The notes under the pieces were generated by a model. The model did no database searches. It saw only the letters and a list, made by a program, of their open reading frames with translations, and had not been told where the DNA came from. A DNA stretch of 64,000 nucleotides from positions 1 through 64,000 of IMG/VR virus record IMGVR_UViG_3300030380_005901. One strand, written 5' to 3'. Position numbers and translations under genes: made by a program. Shown here piece by piece: positions 9,101 through 15,128 of this stretch (its first letter is position 1; each line of letters opens with the position of its first letter). This stretch comes from a virus.

Positions 9101-9293
9101 CATGAAGTACAGAGCTTCTTGATGGATATTTGTGTTTATGTACTAATTTAGAGCGGTGCAATAAGTCTTTAAGGATTTCTCTATAATATTTATAATTAAG
9201 GTATTTACTCCAGTATTCTCCCAGCGCATTATCCCTAACATCATCTAAAATGTCATCGAACCATGCATCGTACATATATTTACTATTATCCAT
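6174..9293 (-). CDS. Apparent polyprotein of DKVV modules ending in an ADP-ribosyltransferase-like domain, 1039 aa
   Basis: Successive modules begin right after LTE120|S, LNE273|S, LNE330|S, LNE431|S and ITE898|S, all [L/I]-x-E|S prohead-protease-type sites. Modules at about 121-245, 331-431 and 432-520 carry the FLDKVV/ET, PF and YGLTxxExxyVW signatures; residues about 565-700 and 726-880 are a duplicated pair sharing TDINVPFY[R/K]RIDSKEIRFL and AVG[E/D]NQIMFP. The last segment, 899-1039, looks like an ART fold: LYR (R947), LGSHYS (965-967) and an ExE motif HEKE (E1019, E1021). T4 Alt is a packaged ART matured by the same kind of cleavage. Host target unknown. TATTTATT lies upstream of the ATG. 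Cleavage is inferred from motifs only. Confidence 0.75.
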   Translation of the reverse strand: MDNSKYMYDAWFDDILDDVRDNALGEYWSKYLNYKYYREILKDLLHRSKLVHKHKYPSRSSVLHVNYDGDYEVESPSKSVNYIKKYEVPENELNELHHVYYLILKQIVKTQGEEKNMLTESIDSQKEFLDKVVDRLLKESEYKLWEDKNIYNLNHQHQKLNKIRVEIKFALINTRTEEPIEFFSMDTIKNSAFRRRRRKKEYLEDYEEEHLTNIYGLNSEELEEVIFNYYTKLYNNIYKSYLEMNEDDKVPTNKPEEWFRGDEVFDIGGRLNESLSSRVNKDVDDLFSNNKKLTNEKEIKSIFMDKYGMNKQDADQAMVIYLSKQQSLNESIEDKQGRFLDRVIEQLVNETIIYPSQYGGMMISLPGDPDENWDAIKMFDHLDYLYNRFLTHTIKHCRDVYGLTDEEIDYVWDEYFHQIKTNYNYLKGLNESTEKPKGMDLKYLYKVADSIMKEIEIDDDYGLSGVKVRGYSPWNEHSTGHYGFWTGLEKHAKDTYALTQAETEMVSRLIWDSLNSKNIYLSDYIHSDEKTRNHFKTLNVIREQHYEEWDERSREQNINLLKTKGIDILSTDINVPFYRRIDSKEIRFLKKITDRLDKESRIESVGDPSDGDYLLITPFGKFEYFGFMNEYRHSRFEKYVNDMYAVGENQIMFPTGNSIAQARESAFLWEMYKDKLRRKQLKLVNPGLPDIPDDAIITERHLYDTWREKHLNYGEEQNKEIFKDKGITVLSTDINVPFYKRIDSKEIRFLNNVANRMDEQTKIEIEGPTWIPRTIHHNVLHRDVRVDPSYYRKMNTITFATTPFGKFQLAVLFEDEKRKFKKYVDNAYAVGDNQIMFPVGNNITQTTEIDFLWAMYTDKLKRKHLKLINPDLDIPDDDFIREKEYQEKWSDWRDSITESTQDLTGDEHKSLLQSFGDMGTPPEIASEELGELITWVKDLPEELFLYRVLYLDDENKINYDELGSHYSQDRTDLINNHYNRGSIYGHGQGEDAYLITVKVPKSEVDVMETLNNNILYPHEKEITLKDKGRGAKYLDIEKI

Positions 9294-9328
9294 TATAATA
9301 ATAAATATCTCCTAATTAATTAAGCATA

Positions 9329-9361
9329 AAAAAAAAAGGTACTACATAATAATACCTTTTA
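9329..9361 (-). terminator. Rho-independent terminator
   Basis: Inverted repeat AAAAGGTA/TACCTTTT with an 11-base loop, followed on the minus strand by a long T run. It closes the transcript of 9394-9861 before the polyprotein gene begins at 9293. Confidence 0.75.
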
Positions 9362-9393
9362 ATTTTTCCTTTTTAGATTAATTTTTTTATAGT

Positions 9394-9861
9394 TTAATTT
9401 AAGTTATCTCTTAACGCATTTAATTTTCTTGACAACCTCTCTCTTGCTTCTGGACTTGTTATCGTTTTAATTCCCGCAATTAAGTGAGCTATCGCTCCCG
9501 CTGCAAATATCATAAGAGGTGCTTTCATCTTATTCTTTCCGTTCTTTCCACTCTCAATCTTTTCTATGTCTTTTTCTGCTTTCTCAATTTGTTTTTCTAA
9601 TTTTTTTTGGGTTTTCATTAGTTTTTTCTCTTTTTTAAGATCACTTAATGTCTTTTTAAATTGCATTTTACTAATATTTCTATCCATCACTAAACTTTCT
9701 AATTTTTTAGTCATAGATTCAATTTCTTTCTCTAACTCTTTATTGTGATCACTAACTTCTTTTTCTTTAGCATCTAACTTAGATTGTTCTACAATAATCC
9801 CTAAATTTCTTTGGTTGGCTTCTAAAATAGCCTGTCTTTTTAATTTTTCTAATCTACCCAT
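9394..9861 (-). CDS. Leader-bearing coiled-coil protein, 155 aa
   Basis: The leader MGRLEKLKRQAILE|ANQRNLG ends in ILE at residue 14, with a second possible site IVE|Q at 25. Residues about 28-105 are a highly charged Lys/Glu coiled coil; residues about 112-130 (KAPLMIFAAGAIAHLIAGI) are hydrophobic and could cross or sit on a membrane; the tail is basic. A packaged protein able to form a rod and then insert into a membrane would suit a role in genome ejection (inference). No family recognised. Confidence 0.65.
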   Translation of the reverse strand: MGRLEKLKRQAILEANQRNLGIIVEQSKLDAKEKEVSDHNKELEKEIESMTKKLESLVMDRNISKMQFKKTLSDLKKEKKLMKTQKKLEKQIEKAEKDIEKIESGKNGKNKMKAPLMIFAAGAIAHLIAGIKTITSPEARERLSRKLNALRDNLN

Positions 9862-9878
9862 TTTTTTTTAATAATTTT

Positions 9879-10097
9879 TTAAGTGTTTAAATCAGGTAAT
9901 GTACCTAACGCAGGAATAGCTCTTCTTCTCACACCACCATAACCACCTGCAGAACCACCTCTAACTACAACATCATATATTCTACTTAACATTTCTCTAT
10001 CCTCTTCAGTAAATGATACTGGACGACTCTCCCCTTCTACCCAAGATTGTTCAGAAATAATTTCTTTATATTGTTTTTCAGTTATTCTAATTTTCAT
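9879..10097 (-). CDS. Leader-bearing small protein, 72 aa
   Basis: MKIRITEKQYKEIISE|QSW is a leader ending in ISE at residue 16. The mature part would be about 56 residues with a Gly-rich stretch (GGSAGGYGG) and basic RRRA. The sequence ACATTATATTATGAAAAT around the start is shared with 10121-10444 and 10490-11005, so these three genes carry duplicated 5' ends with divergent bodies. Function unknown. Confidence 0.65.
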   Translation of the reverse strand: MKIRITEKQYKEIISEQSWVEGESRPVSFTEEDREMLSRIYDVVVRGGSAGGYGGVRRRAIPALGTLPDLNT

Positions 10098-10120
10098 AAT
10101 ATAATGTTTTTTTTAAATTA

Positions 10121-10444
10121 TTAATACTTTAAAACATGATCTACTAAATTTTGTAAATCATCGGATAAATAATCAATCTGATAGTGAAAATCTTCAATTA
10201 TAAATCTCGCTATCTTATCTATCACCATATCTACCTTATCTGAAGGTATCATCTCTAGAATCGCTTCTCTTTCCATTAAGCTATCCCTTACTTCTTTTTC
10301 AATCATTTCAATAGTAATGGGACGGTGAAAATGGTTAACCATTTCTTCATCACCCATACGTTGTTCAGATAGTGTTCTCTTTACAATTCTTTTAAGGTCT
10401 GATTCTGTTAATCTAATTACCTTACCATTTTTCTTAATTTTCAT
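10121..10444 (-). CDS. Leader-bearing putative internal protein, 107 aa
   Basis: The leader MKIKKNGKVIRLTESDLKR is followed by IVKRTLSE|Q, with LSE as the cleavage motif near residue 27. It is nearly identical to the leader of 10490-11005, down to the upstream ACATTATATT, while the bodies are unrelated. The mature part is acidic and helical (EEMVNHFHRPIT, DKVDMVIDKIARFI). No known domain. Confidence 0.7.
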   Translation of the reverse strand: MKIKKNGKVIRLTESDLKRIVKRTLSEQRMGDEEMVNHFHRPITIEMIEKEVRDSLMEREAILEMIPSDKVDMVIDKIARFIIEDFHYQIDYLSDDLQNLVDHVLKY

Positions 10445-10489
10445 AATATAATGTTTTTTTATTTTTTCTATTTATTAATTTATTTAAAA

Positions 10490-11005
10490 TTACAAACCAA
10501 AAAATCCATCCACATCAATTTCAGGATCAACCATAAATGTATCAGCTCTACCATCATTAGACTTTAGTGATAATGTACATGGTTCTTGCAACATACCATC
10601 TATCTCATCTACTATTCTCAATAACCAATTTTTTATTGGGGTATAGAATTTATTATCTGCATCTATTTCCTTTTCTAAATGATTTATAATCATATTTTCA
10701 TATGCTTCAGCAGCTTGTTTATCTAAATCAGACCCCAAAGTCTTATTAAATTTAGAAAAGAAATCAACATAGTTAGTACCTGTAGAATCGTTGGTTCTTT
10801 CAGGATCATCAAACATACCATCACTACCTTCCCACCAATTTTCTACTTCTTTGCAGAAATTATATGCTTCATTGTAATCTGTATCACTCATTAGTTTTTG
10901 TGTTAACTTCACCATATCAGACTGTTCGTTTATTACTCTTTTTACAATTCTTTTAAGATCCGATTCTGTTAATCTGATTACCTTACCGTTCTTTTTAATT
11001 TTCAT
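10490..11005 (-). CDS. Leader-bearing putative internal protein, 171 aa
   Basis: Same leader as its neighbour, ending RVINE|Q at residue 28. The mature protein is acidic and mostly helical (NEAYNFCKEVENWWEGSDG, EAYENMIINHLEKEID), ending in a beta segment DGRADTFMVDPEIDVDG. Unrecognised. A TATTTATA octamer lies 18 bases upstream of the start, so this is probably the first gene of the 10.1-11.0 kb unit. Confidence 0.7.
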   Translation of the reverse strand: MKIKKNGKVIRLTESDLKRIVKRVINEQSDMVKLTQKLMSDTDYNEAYNFCKEVENWWEGSDGMFDDPERTNDSTGTNYVDFFSKFNKTLGSDLDKQAAEAYENMIINHLEKEIDADNKFYTPIKNWLLRIVDEIDGMLQEPCTLSLKSNDGRADTFMVDPEIDVDGFFGL

Positions 11006-11022
11006 AATATAATGTTTTTTTA

Positions 11023-11030
11023 TATAAATA
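11023..11030 (-). promoter_or_regulatory. Candidate late-promoter octamer TATTTATA
   Basis: Coding-strand TATTTATA 18 bases upstream of the ATG at 11005. Confidence 0.45.
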
Positions 11031-11060
11031 TAACAACTTTATAAAAACGACAATTTAATA

Positions 11061-11102
11061 AGAGGGGGCTGGGGGGAGATTCCGACAGTTCCGCGGGTCA
11101 AG
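11061..11102. repeat. GC-rich intergenic repeat, copy 2
   Basis: Second copy of the element at 1886-1929; shares GGGGCTGGGG and AGTTCCGCGGGTCAAG. It lies directly after a tiny membrane-peptide ORF (11109-11195) and before the candidate promoter of 10490-11005. Confidence 0.7.
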
Positions 11103-11108
11103 AAATAA

Positions 11109-11195
11109 TTATATATCGTTTGGCGGAAATAAGTCATCTAATAATGAACCACTCACTAATAATAATATCCCCAATAAAAAAAATATTACCATCAT
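11109..11195 (-). CDS. Membrane peptide, 28 aa
   Basis: Starts MMVIFFLLGILLLVSGSLL and ends in a short polar tail (DDLFPPNDI): one hydrophobic helix and little else. Like the peptide at 1957-2055 it is followed by the GC-rich repeat. It may be a genuine small membrane protein or a chance ORF; position next to a duplicated element is the only support beyond hydrophobicity. Confidence 0.35.
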   Translation of the reverse strand: MMVIFFLLGILLLVSGSLLDDLFPPNDI

Positions 11196-11310
11196 TTCAT
11201 TATGAACTTTACAAAATTCTTTATAAGTTCGTATAAAAAGATTATTGTAAGTATTTTTTCAATATCCCCCATTTATCATTAATAATATTGTATCGATATA
11301 TTTTTTAACG

Positions 11311-11595
11311 TTATCTTCCATTGTTTAGTCTATCTCCAATAATTGTCTTATATTCATCCCACACATAATAAATCTCATCATCGTTTAATCCATATATATC
11401 TCTACAATGTTCAATGAAAGAAGGAGGGGTGGAATAAGTGGAGGAAGGGTGAAAAAACTTGGGGACATAGTATGATTCAAAAGGATAAGCGTGAAAGGAA
11501 TTAAAAAAAGGTATATAAATTGTTTCCTCATCAAAATCTATATTAGTTTCCTTAACTAAACTTTTTAATACGTTATTTAAATATTTATCTTCCAT
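11311..11595 (-). CDS. Single DKVV-module protein, 94 aa
   Basis: One complete copy of the module found repeatedly in 2131-3456 and 6174-9293: YLNNVLKSLVKETNIDF, then IYIPF, then FIEHCRDIYGLNDDEIYYVWDEY. It shows that the module can stand alone and sets its size at about 90 residues. An out-of-frame remnant resembling a module start (MEDNVKKYIDTILLM) overlaps its end at 11259-11321. Lies just downstream of 11606-12343. Confidence 0.65.
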   Translation of the reverse strand: MEDKYLNNVLKSLVKETNIDFDEETIYIPFFNSFHAYPFESYYVPKFFHPSSTYSTPPSFIEHCRDIYGLNDDEIYYVWDEYKTIIGDRLNNGR

Positions 11596-11605
11596 TAGTG
11601 ATTGT

Positions 11606-12343
11606 TTATCTATCGAAGTTGATAATAGTCTTAGTACCCATTACATTATAGTATTTATTGTATATGTCATTGTCTACATAATATTTACGTATCTTACTAT
11701 CTAGAATACCTACATACATCTCATAAACATATCTCATTTCATTATTACTTAATGGGAATATACTTTCACAGTATCTAATAAAAGGTCCTGAAAAAGGTAA
11801 TGTATACTGGAAACTATAAGTTGTGTTTTCAAAAAAGGGGTAGTTTACTCTCCATTTTTCATAATCTATATCAGTCTCCCTTAATAGTTGTTCTACCACC
11901 TTATCTAAATACTCTTTTTGTTTTTCATTTTTTAAATTTCTAATGAAATTTTTTATAAACATATCTCTAAATTGTATATCTCTACTCTCATTAATATCAT
12001 GTCTACCTATATCCCATATATTGACACCTCTTATACTTTCAAAATCTGGTTTAAATCTTTTTACTATTTCCTTTTCTATAATTTCCATATATCTACGCCA
12101 TAGTATTGCCGACTCCTCATAAGTTACCCCATAGATATCATTTACATATTTCTCGAATCGTTGTGGGTATTTATGATTTTCCCACCTACCGTCAATCCAA
12201 ATTGAAACGGACAATAAAGAATCACCCGTTAATTCTTCTTGTTTAAATATTGCAAATGGAAACGTTATCTTACTATCGGTTATGACAGTCTCTTTGAGTA
12301 ACCTTTCTAATACCTTATCTAAATATTCTTTCTGTTTGTCCAT
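11606..12343 (-). CDS. Two-module DKVV protein with internal protease-like site, 245 aa
   Basis: Module 1 (residues 1-95) starts KEYLDKVLERLLKET and has FEKYVNDIYGVTYEE. A linker ends DINE119|S, an [I]-x-E|S site, and module 2 (from about 142) starts KEYLDKVVEQLLRET with NYPF and FIRYCESIFPLSNNE. Transcription probably starts from the promoter at 12645-12676, giving a leader of about 300 nt that contains G/C homopolymer tracts. Function unknown; presumed packaged like its relatives. Confidence 0.65.
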   Translation of the reverse strand: MDKQKEYLDKVLERLLKETVITDSKITFPFAIFKQEELTGDSLLSVSIWIDGRWENHKYPQRFEKYVNDIYGVTYEESAILWRRYMEIIEKEIVKRFKPDFESIRGVNIWDIGRHDINESRDIQFRDMFIKNFIRNLKNEKQKEYLDKVVEQLLRETDIDYEKWRVNYPFFENTTYSFQYTLPFSGPFIRYCESIFPLSNNEMRYVYEMYVGILDSKIRKYYVDNDIYNKYYNVMGTKTIINFDR

Positions 12344-12644
12344 TACTTATCTTTGTCCCTATAAGTAAATATATTTGAATACTAAAAAATACCTGGAAAA
12401 TTTTTTCCCATTACCCTTTTCCCACCAGAAATGGGTTGTGTTTTCAGAACTACGAAATTTCCTGGAAAATTTATGGAGAACATCACCCCCCCTTATTTCG
12501 TCAAAACACCCCCAGAGGGAAGGGGGGATACGTAGGGGTACTGGAGGGGGGACCCCCCAGAGAGGTTAAATAGGGGGGAGATAATAACGAATAAAATGAT
12601 AATTTAAAGAGTCCCCCCCTACCTATGTTGGAAAATCTGTTATA

Positions 12645-12676
12645 CAAATATACGTATAATAAATGACAATATCAAA
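12645..12676 (-). promoter_or_regulatory. Bacteroidetes-type promoter
   Basis: On the minus strand: TTTG (12676-12673), 20 bases, TATATTTG (12652-12645), an exact match to the known Bacteroidetes -33/-7 consensus. It points toward 11606-12343, about 300 bases away. Confidence 0.75.
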
Positions 12677-12684
12677 TATATGGG

Positions 12685-12740
12685 CATAAAAAAAGGGGAG
12701 AAATACTTTGTTTAAAACTCTATATTCCCTACCCCCTTTA
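12685..12740 (-). terminator. Possible terminator upstream of the 12.6-kb promoter
   Basis: On the minus strand a G-rich arm (GGGGGTAGGGAATA) can pair imperfectly with TATTTCTCCCC, which is followed by eight T. It would end the transcript of 13006-13218. Confidence 0.45.
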
Positions 12741-13005
12741 AGGGTTCTTAGGTTAAAACTATTGGGGAGTGTTTTACCTCATCGCCCTGTTTGTTTATAA
12801 ATGTTACGCTCGGTAACCAATCACTTTTACTATATATATTTAACAACCAAACTATCAATTATGACTCCCCCTCTAGGGAGGGAAAGGGATGAACCCTTCA
12901 TACTTAATCGAATACAGATTGTGTTACCTCATCTATAAACATTATATCAAACAACTATACTATAAATATAAACCTTTTATTTGGAATAGTCAATAGTAAA
13001 ATGAA

Positions 13006-13218
13006 TTAAACCTCATCATCCTTTTCTATTAGGGTTTTTATTACCATTAGTATTCCTATTGGCCATATTGTTATCATTAAAATACGCTCACTCATAGAGA
13101 ACGATTCGAATAAATCCTCATCACCGTTTAGGATCCGTATCTCCTCTGCGTGATACTTCGTTGACACTTCCACAATAAATGTGAACCCTAATCCTATTAA
13201 AAAATAATACCATATCAT
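13006..13218 (-). CDS. Two-pass membrane protein, 70 aa
   Basis: Hydrophobic segments at about 3-17 (WYYFLIGLGFTFIVEV) and 45-62 (RILMITIWPIGILMVI), joined by an acidic loop, with an acidic end KDDEV. Unknown function. It lies upstream of the non-coding region; the phrase GATGAGGTwAmAC near its 3' end recurs twice downstream (near 12770 and 12920), possibly remnants of duplication. Confidence 0.6.
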   Translation of the reverse strand: MIWYYFLIGLGFTFIVEVSTKYHAEEIRILNGDEDLFESFSMSERILMITIWPIGILMVIKTLIEKDDEV

Positions 13219-13265
13219 ATTAATAAATATAATGAAAAAATTTCATAAAAAAAAGTCCATTATTA

Positions 13266-13297
13266 TTTGGCAGTCTCATTTTTTTTTCGTACCTTTA
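13266..13297 (+). promoter_or_regulatory. Rightward member of a convergent promoter pair
   Basis: TTTGGCAGTCTCA at 13266, then TACCTTTA at 13290-13297 with a 20-base spacer between TTTG and TA. Nearly identical to the leftward promoter at 13447-13478, including flanking bases outside the consensus. Confidence 0.65.
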
Positions 13298-13303
13298 TAT
13301 TAT

Positions 13304-13440
13304 GGGTCTGGTTCTGAAATAATACCGAAAGAGTGGACTCCACCCTGCGTTATATTTTTTTATTTTATATATGGAGCGTAACGGAGTCTACCCTCTTAGA
13401 GGTGATGTTCCTCTGACCCGTCTCGGACTCTCATCCACTG
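13304..13440. ncRNA. Candidate overlapping structured RNAs between convergent promoters
   Basis: The stretch bounded by the two promoters is richer in G+C than its surroundings and rich in pairing: GTGGACTCC with GGAGTCTAC (9 bp, one G-U), GGGTC with GACCC, AGAGG with CCTCT. Both strands should be transcribed through it, giving complementary RNAs of at least 136 nt. No matching RNA family is recognised. The plus-strand open frame here lacks a sensible start and is not taken as a gene. Confidence 0.5.
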
Positions 13441-13446
13441 ACAATA

Positions 13447-13478
13447 TAAAGGTACGCATAATTTTTGACACTACCAAA
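13447..13478 (-). promoter_or_regulatory. Leftward member of a convergent promoter pair
   Basis: On the minus strand TTTGGTAGTGTCA from 13478, then TACCTTTA (13454-13447), again with a 20-base spacer. The shared CGTACCTTTATATT makes a 14-base inverted repeat with 13289-13302. Confidence 0.65.
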
Positions 13479-13511
13479 TTTTTTAACACTTTTTTTCACA
13501 AAAGGATGAGG

Positions 13512-13543
13512 TTTGTATATATGGATATTTTTTTGTATATTTG
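13512..13543 (+). promoter_or_regulatory. Bacteroidetes-type promoter, probably giving a leaderless transcript
   Basis: TTTG 13512-13515, 20 bases, TATATTTG 13536-13543. The ATG at 13548 lies only four bases after the -7 element, so the transcript should start at or next to the start codon. Confidence 0.75.
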
Positions 13544-13547
13544 TAAT

Positions 13548-13742
13548 ATGGAGAATGAAGTAGATTTGTCGGATTGGATCGATATTCAAGTAGGGACTAA
13601 TGATCTTGTATTTAGTGTATGGGGAATTGATGATCCTGTGAGTGCCTATCATAAAATACAATCAGTTAAAAGACTAGAAGAAGTAGGTGTTCATGTAACA
13701 TTCTACAATAGAGATAAAATTATACATAACTATGAGAAATAA
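13548..13742 (+). CDS. Hypothetical protein, 64 aa
   Basis: Small acidic protein (MENEVDLSDWIDIQVG...) without recognised domain. The start is fixed by the adjacent promoter; the longer open frame back to 13371 runs through the structured RNA region and is rejected. Its end overlaps the next gene by 11 bases. Probably early-expressed, given the host-type promoter. Confidence 0.65.
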   Translation: MENEVDLSDWIDIQVGTNDLVFSVWGIDDPVSAYHKIQSVKRLEEVGVHVTFYNRDKIIHNYEK

Positions 13743-14079
13743 ATTTAAATCGTTTACACCAAGAGTTGATACCAAACGGAGATTAGTGATGACACGTTTC
13801 TACGCTGGTGTCCGTAATGAAAATACATTCTGTTATATTATACATCGTATTACTAAAAAGGACACCATAGATAAACGTTTCAAATATCTATACTGTTATA
13901 GTACCGATGACTATACTAATGTAAAAGAATTTCACCACGCATTAACTGGTGAACCATATCGGATCTATAAAAGTTCCTTTAAGGGGATATTTAAATTAAA
14001 GGATAAATTAAATCCTGTAAACATATGGAAACATTCGCAAACAATATCGCAACAGTCACCACAACCGATCTATTCGTAA
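13732..14079 (+). CDS. Hypothetical basic protein, 115 aa
   Basis: Lys/Arg-rich protein with alternating beta-like segments (RLVMTRFYAGVRN, TFCYIIHRITKKD, KYLYCYSTDDY). No family recognised. Overlaps both neighbours, so it forms a three-gene unit with 13548-13742 and 14025-14144. Confidence 0.6.
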   Translation: MRNKFKSFTPRVDTKRRLVMTRFYAGVRNENTFCYIIHRITKKDTIDKRFKYLYCYSTDDYTNVKEFHHALTGEPYRIYKSSFKGIFKLKDKLNPVNIWKHSQTISQQSPQPIYS

Positions 14080-14144
14080 TGGGATTATTAATATGTGGAT
14101 TAGTAGGACTGATGATACACATATTCTATAAGGATGAGGTGTAG
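14025..14144 (+). CDS. Single-pass membrane protein, 39 aa
   Basis: ORF overlapping the 3' end of the preceding gene by 55 bases in another frame: METFANNIATVTTTDLF, then the hydrophobic helix VMGLLICGLVGLMIHIFY and the tail KDEV. The internal ATG at 14079 overlaps the upstream stop (TAATG) and would give a 21-aa form. The tail KDEV resembles that of 13006-13218 (KDDEV). Confidence 0.5.
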   Translation: METFANNIATVTTTDLFVMGLLICGLVGLMIHIFYKDEV

Positions 14145-14197
14145 TGGTAAATAGTGGGAAAGGTACAGTAAAATGTTAATAACTTTTTCTTAAAATG

Positions 14198-14229
14198 TTT
14201 GATTTTATGGGAAAAAATTAGTATATTTG
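14198..14229 (+). promoter_or_regulatory. Bacteroidetes-type promoter
   Basis: TTTG 14198-14201, 20-base spacer, TATATTTG 14222-14229. It points into a 350-base stretch without a gene. Confidence 0.7.
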
Positions 14230-14528
14230 TATACATCCTAAAAATTCTGGAAATAAAAATTAGTGAAGATTTACGGAGGACGCAATGTTATTCACCACTT
14301 TTATGCACTAATGTTAATGATAATCCCACTTTTTCCCACCTTAGAGTACGTTTTTAATAAATAGTGATATTCTATTAGGTCACAGTACTTTTTACACTAT
14401 GGTACAGTATTGTAATTTAATTGTATAGGTATTAGGTACATCGTAAGGTAATATCTTTTTATATAAATGGTAGGACATTATCGTGACATTTAACTGTCTT
14501 ATACGGTCTTATTTTAGGTTATAAAAAA

Positions 14529-14551
14529 ACCCCTATTAATATAGAGGTTTA
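14529..14551 (-). terminator. Rho-independent terminator
   Basis: On the minus strand AACCTCTATATTAATAGGGGTT is followed by a T run. It lies just after the stop of 14579-14869. Confidence 0.7.
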
Positions 14552-14578
14552 AATATTTTTATACTATGGGGAATTAAT

Positions 14579-14869
14579 TTAAATTGGCATCCACCAATCT
14601 TTAATTTCTTCTTCTAATTCATCTCTATAATCCCAATCATCTTCTCTTTCTGGTTCTTCGGTTTCTAAATATTTTTCAATACCCCAACCAATGACGTTAT
14701 CATAGTATGAGAATGCATCACCAAATTCATCCATATTATGTTTGTCCATTATTGGTCCAATATATTTATCTAATATATGTCTATACAATTCTTCTCCTGT
14801 TCTTTGTTCAGTTAATACTCTTTTAACTATACGTTTAATATCTGATTCGTTTAATTTAATTACTTTCAT
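14579..14869 (-). CDS. Leader-bearing acidic protein, 96 aa
   Basis: The leader MKVIKLNESDIKRIVKRVLTE|Q carries two candidate sites: LNE|S at residue 8 and LTE|Q at residue 21. The mature part is very acidic (LETEEPEREDDWDYRDELEEE) and has no known domain. TATTTATA lies 18 bases upstream; a terminator follows. This may be a monocistronic late gene. Confidence 0.7.
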   Translation of the reverse strand: MKVIKLNESDIKRIVKRVLTEQRTGEELYRHILDKYIGPIMDKHNMDEFGDAFSYYDNVIGWGIEKYLETEEPEREDDWDYRDELEEEIKDWWMPI

Positions 14870-14886
14870 TTATTTATGTGTTTCTA

Positions 14887-14894
14887 TATAAATA
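14887..14894 (-). promoter_or_regulatory. Candidate late-promoter octamer TATTTATA
   Basis: Coding-strand TATTTATA 18 bases upstream of the ATG at 14869. Confidence 0.45.
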
Positions 14895-14956
14895 TATACA
14901 GTTGAAGGAATGTTTTTAGTATAGGGAGAATTATTATGATCGTGAGTTATGAATCA

Positions 14957-15100
14957 TCATCCTTTTTGATTTTCTTTTTTCCAATGATACGCTCCAGATC
15001 CTATATAATAATCCTTTACGTATCCTCTCTTTTTCATTTCCTCTTCTATGGTAGTCCCATTTCTTTTAGAGGATGTCATTGCATAATAACTGTCGTACAT
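14957..15100 (-). CDS. Hypothetical protein, 47 aa
   Basis: Short ORF starting MYDSYYAMTSSKRNGTTIEE with A-rich leader AAAATAAAAGAT before the ATG, then EEMKKRGYVKDYYIGSGAYHW and a basic end. Composition is that of a folded soluble protein rather than noise. It follows 15129-15656 on the same strand. Function unknown. Confidence 0.5.
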   Translation of the reverse strand: MYDSYYAMTSSKRNGTTIEEEMKKRGYVKDYYIGSGAYHWKKENQKG

Positions 15101-15128
15101 ATCTTTTATTTTCTACAAATGTATGGAA

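Larger units (their letters stand above)
12344..13005. other. Non-coding region with G/C homopolymer tracts
   Basis: About 660 bases without a credible gene. Between 12480 and 12620 runs of five to seven G or C recur (for example GGGGGGACCCCCC near 12545) in an otherwise AT-rich genome. CCTGGAAAATTT occurs twice (about 12391 and 12462). GTGTT-xx-ACCTCATC occurs near 12768 and 12918. A minus-strand promoter sits at 12645-12676, preceded by a terminator-like hairpin near 12685-12740. The region could be a structured 5' leader, a replication or packaging signal, or decayed sequence. Confidence 0.6.
14145..14578. other. Non-coding region with a promoter, candidate RNA gene
   Basis: No ORF longer than about 17 codons follows the promoter at 14198-14229, although it matches consensus exactly. 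The transcribed part (from about 14236) may be an untranslated RNA. Downstream the only hairpin with a T run is oriented for the minus strand. Confidence 0.5.

Noticed and set aside
11259-11321. 20-codon ORF MEDNVKKYIDTILLM... after 11311-11595
   Set aside because: Looks like a truncated copy of a DKVV-module start; too short and without independent support to be called a gene.
12375-12569. Plus-strand open frame through the G/C tracts
   Set aside because: Its ending is made of homopolymer runs (repeated Gly/Arg/Pro) and it has no plausible leader.
13371-13547. Upstream extension of the 13548-13742 gene (open frame from ATG 13371)
   Set aside because: The frame crosses the structured RNA segment and the consensus promoter at 13512-13543, whose start site coincides with the ATG at 13548.
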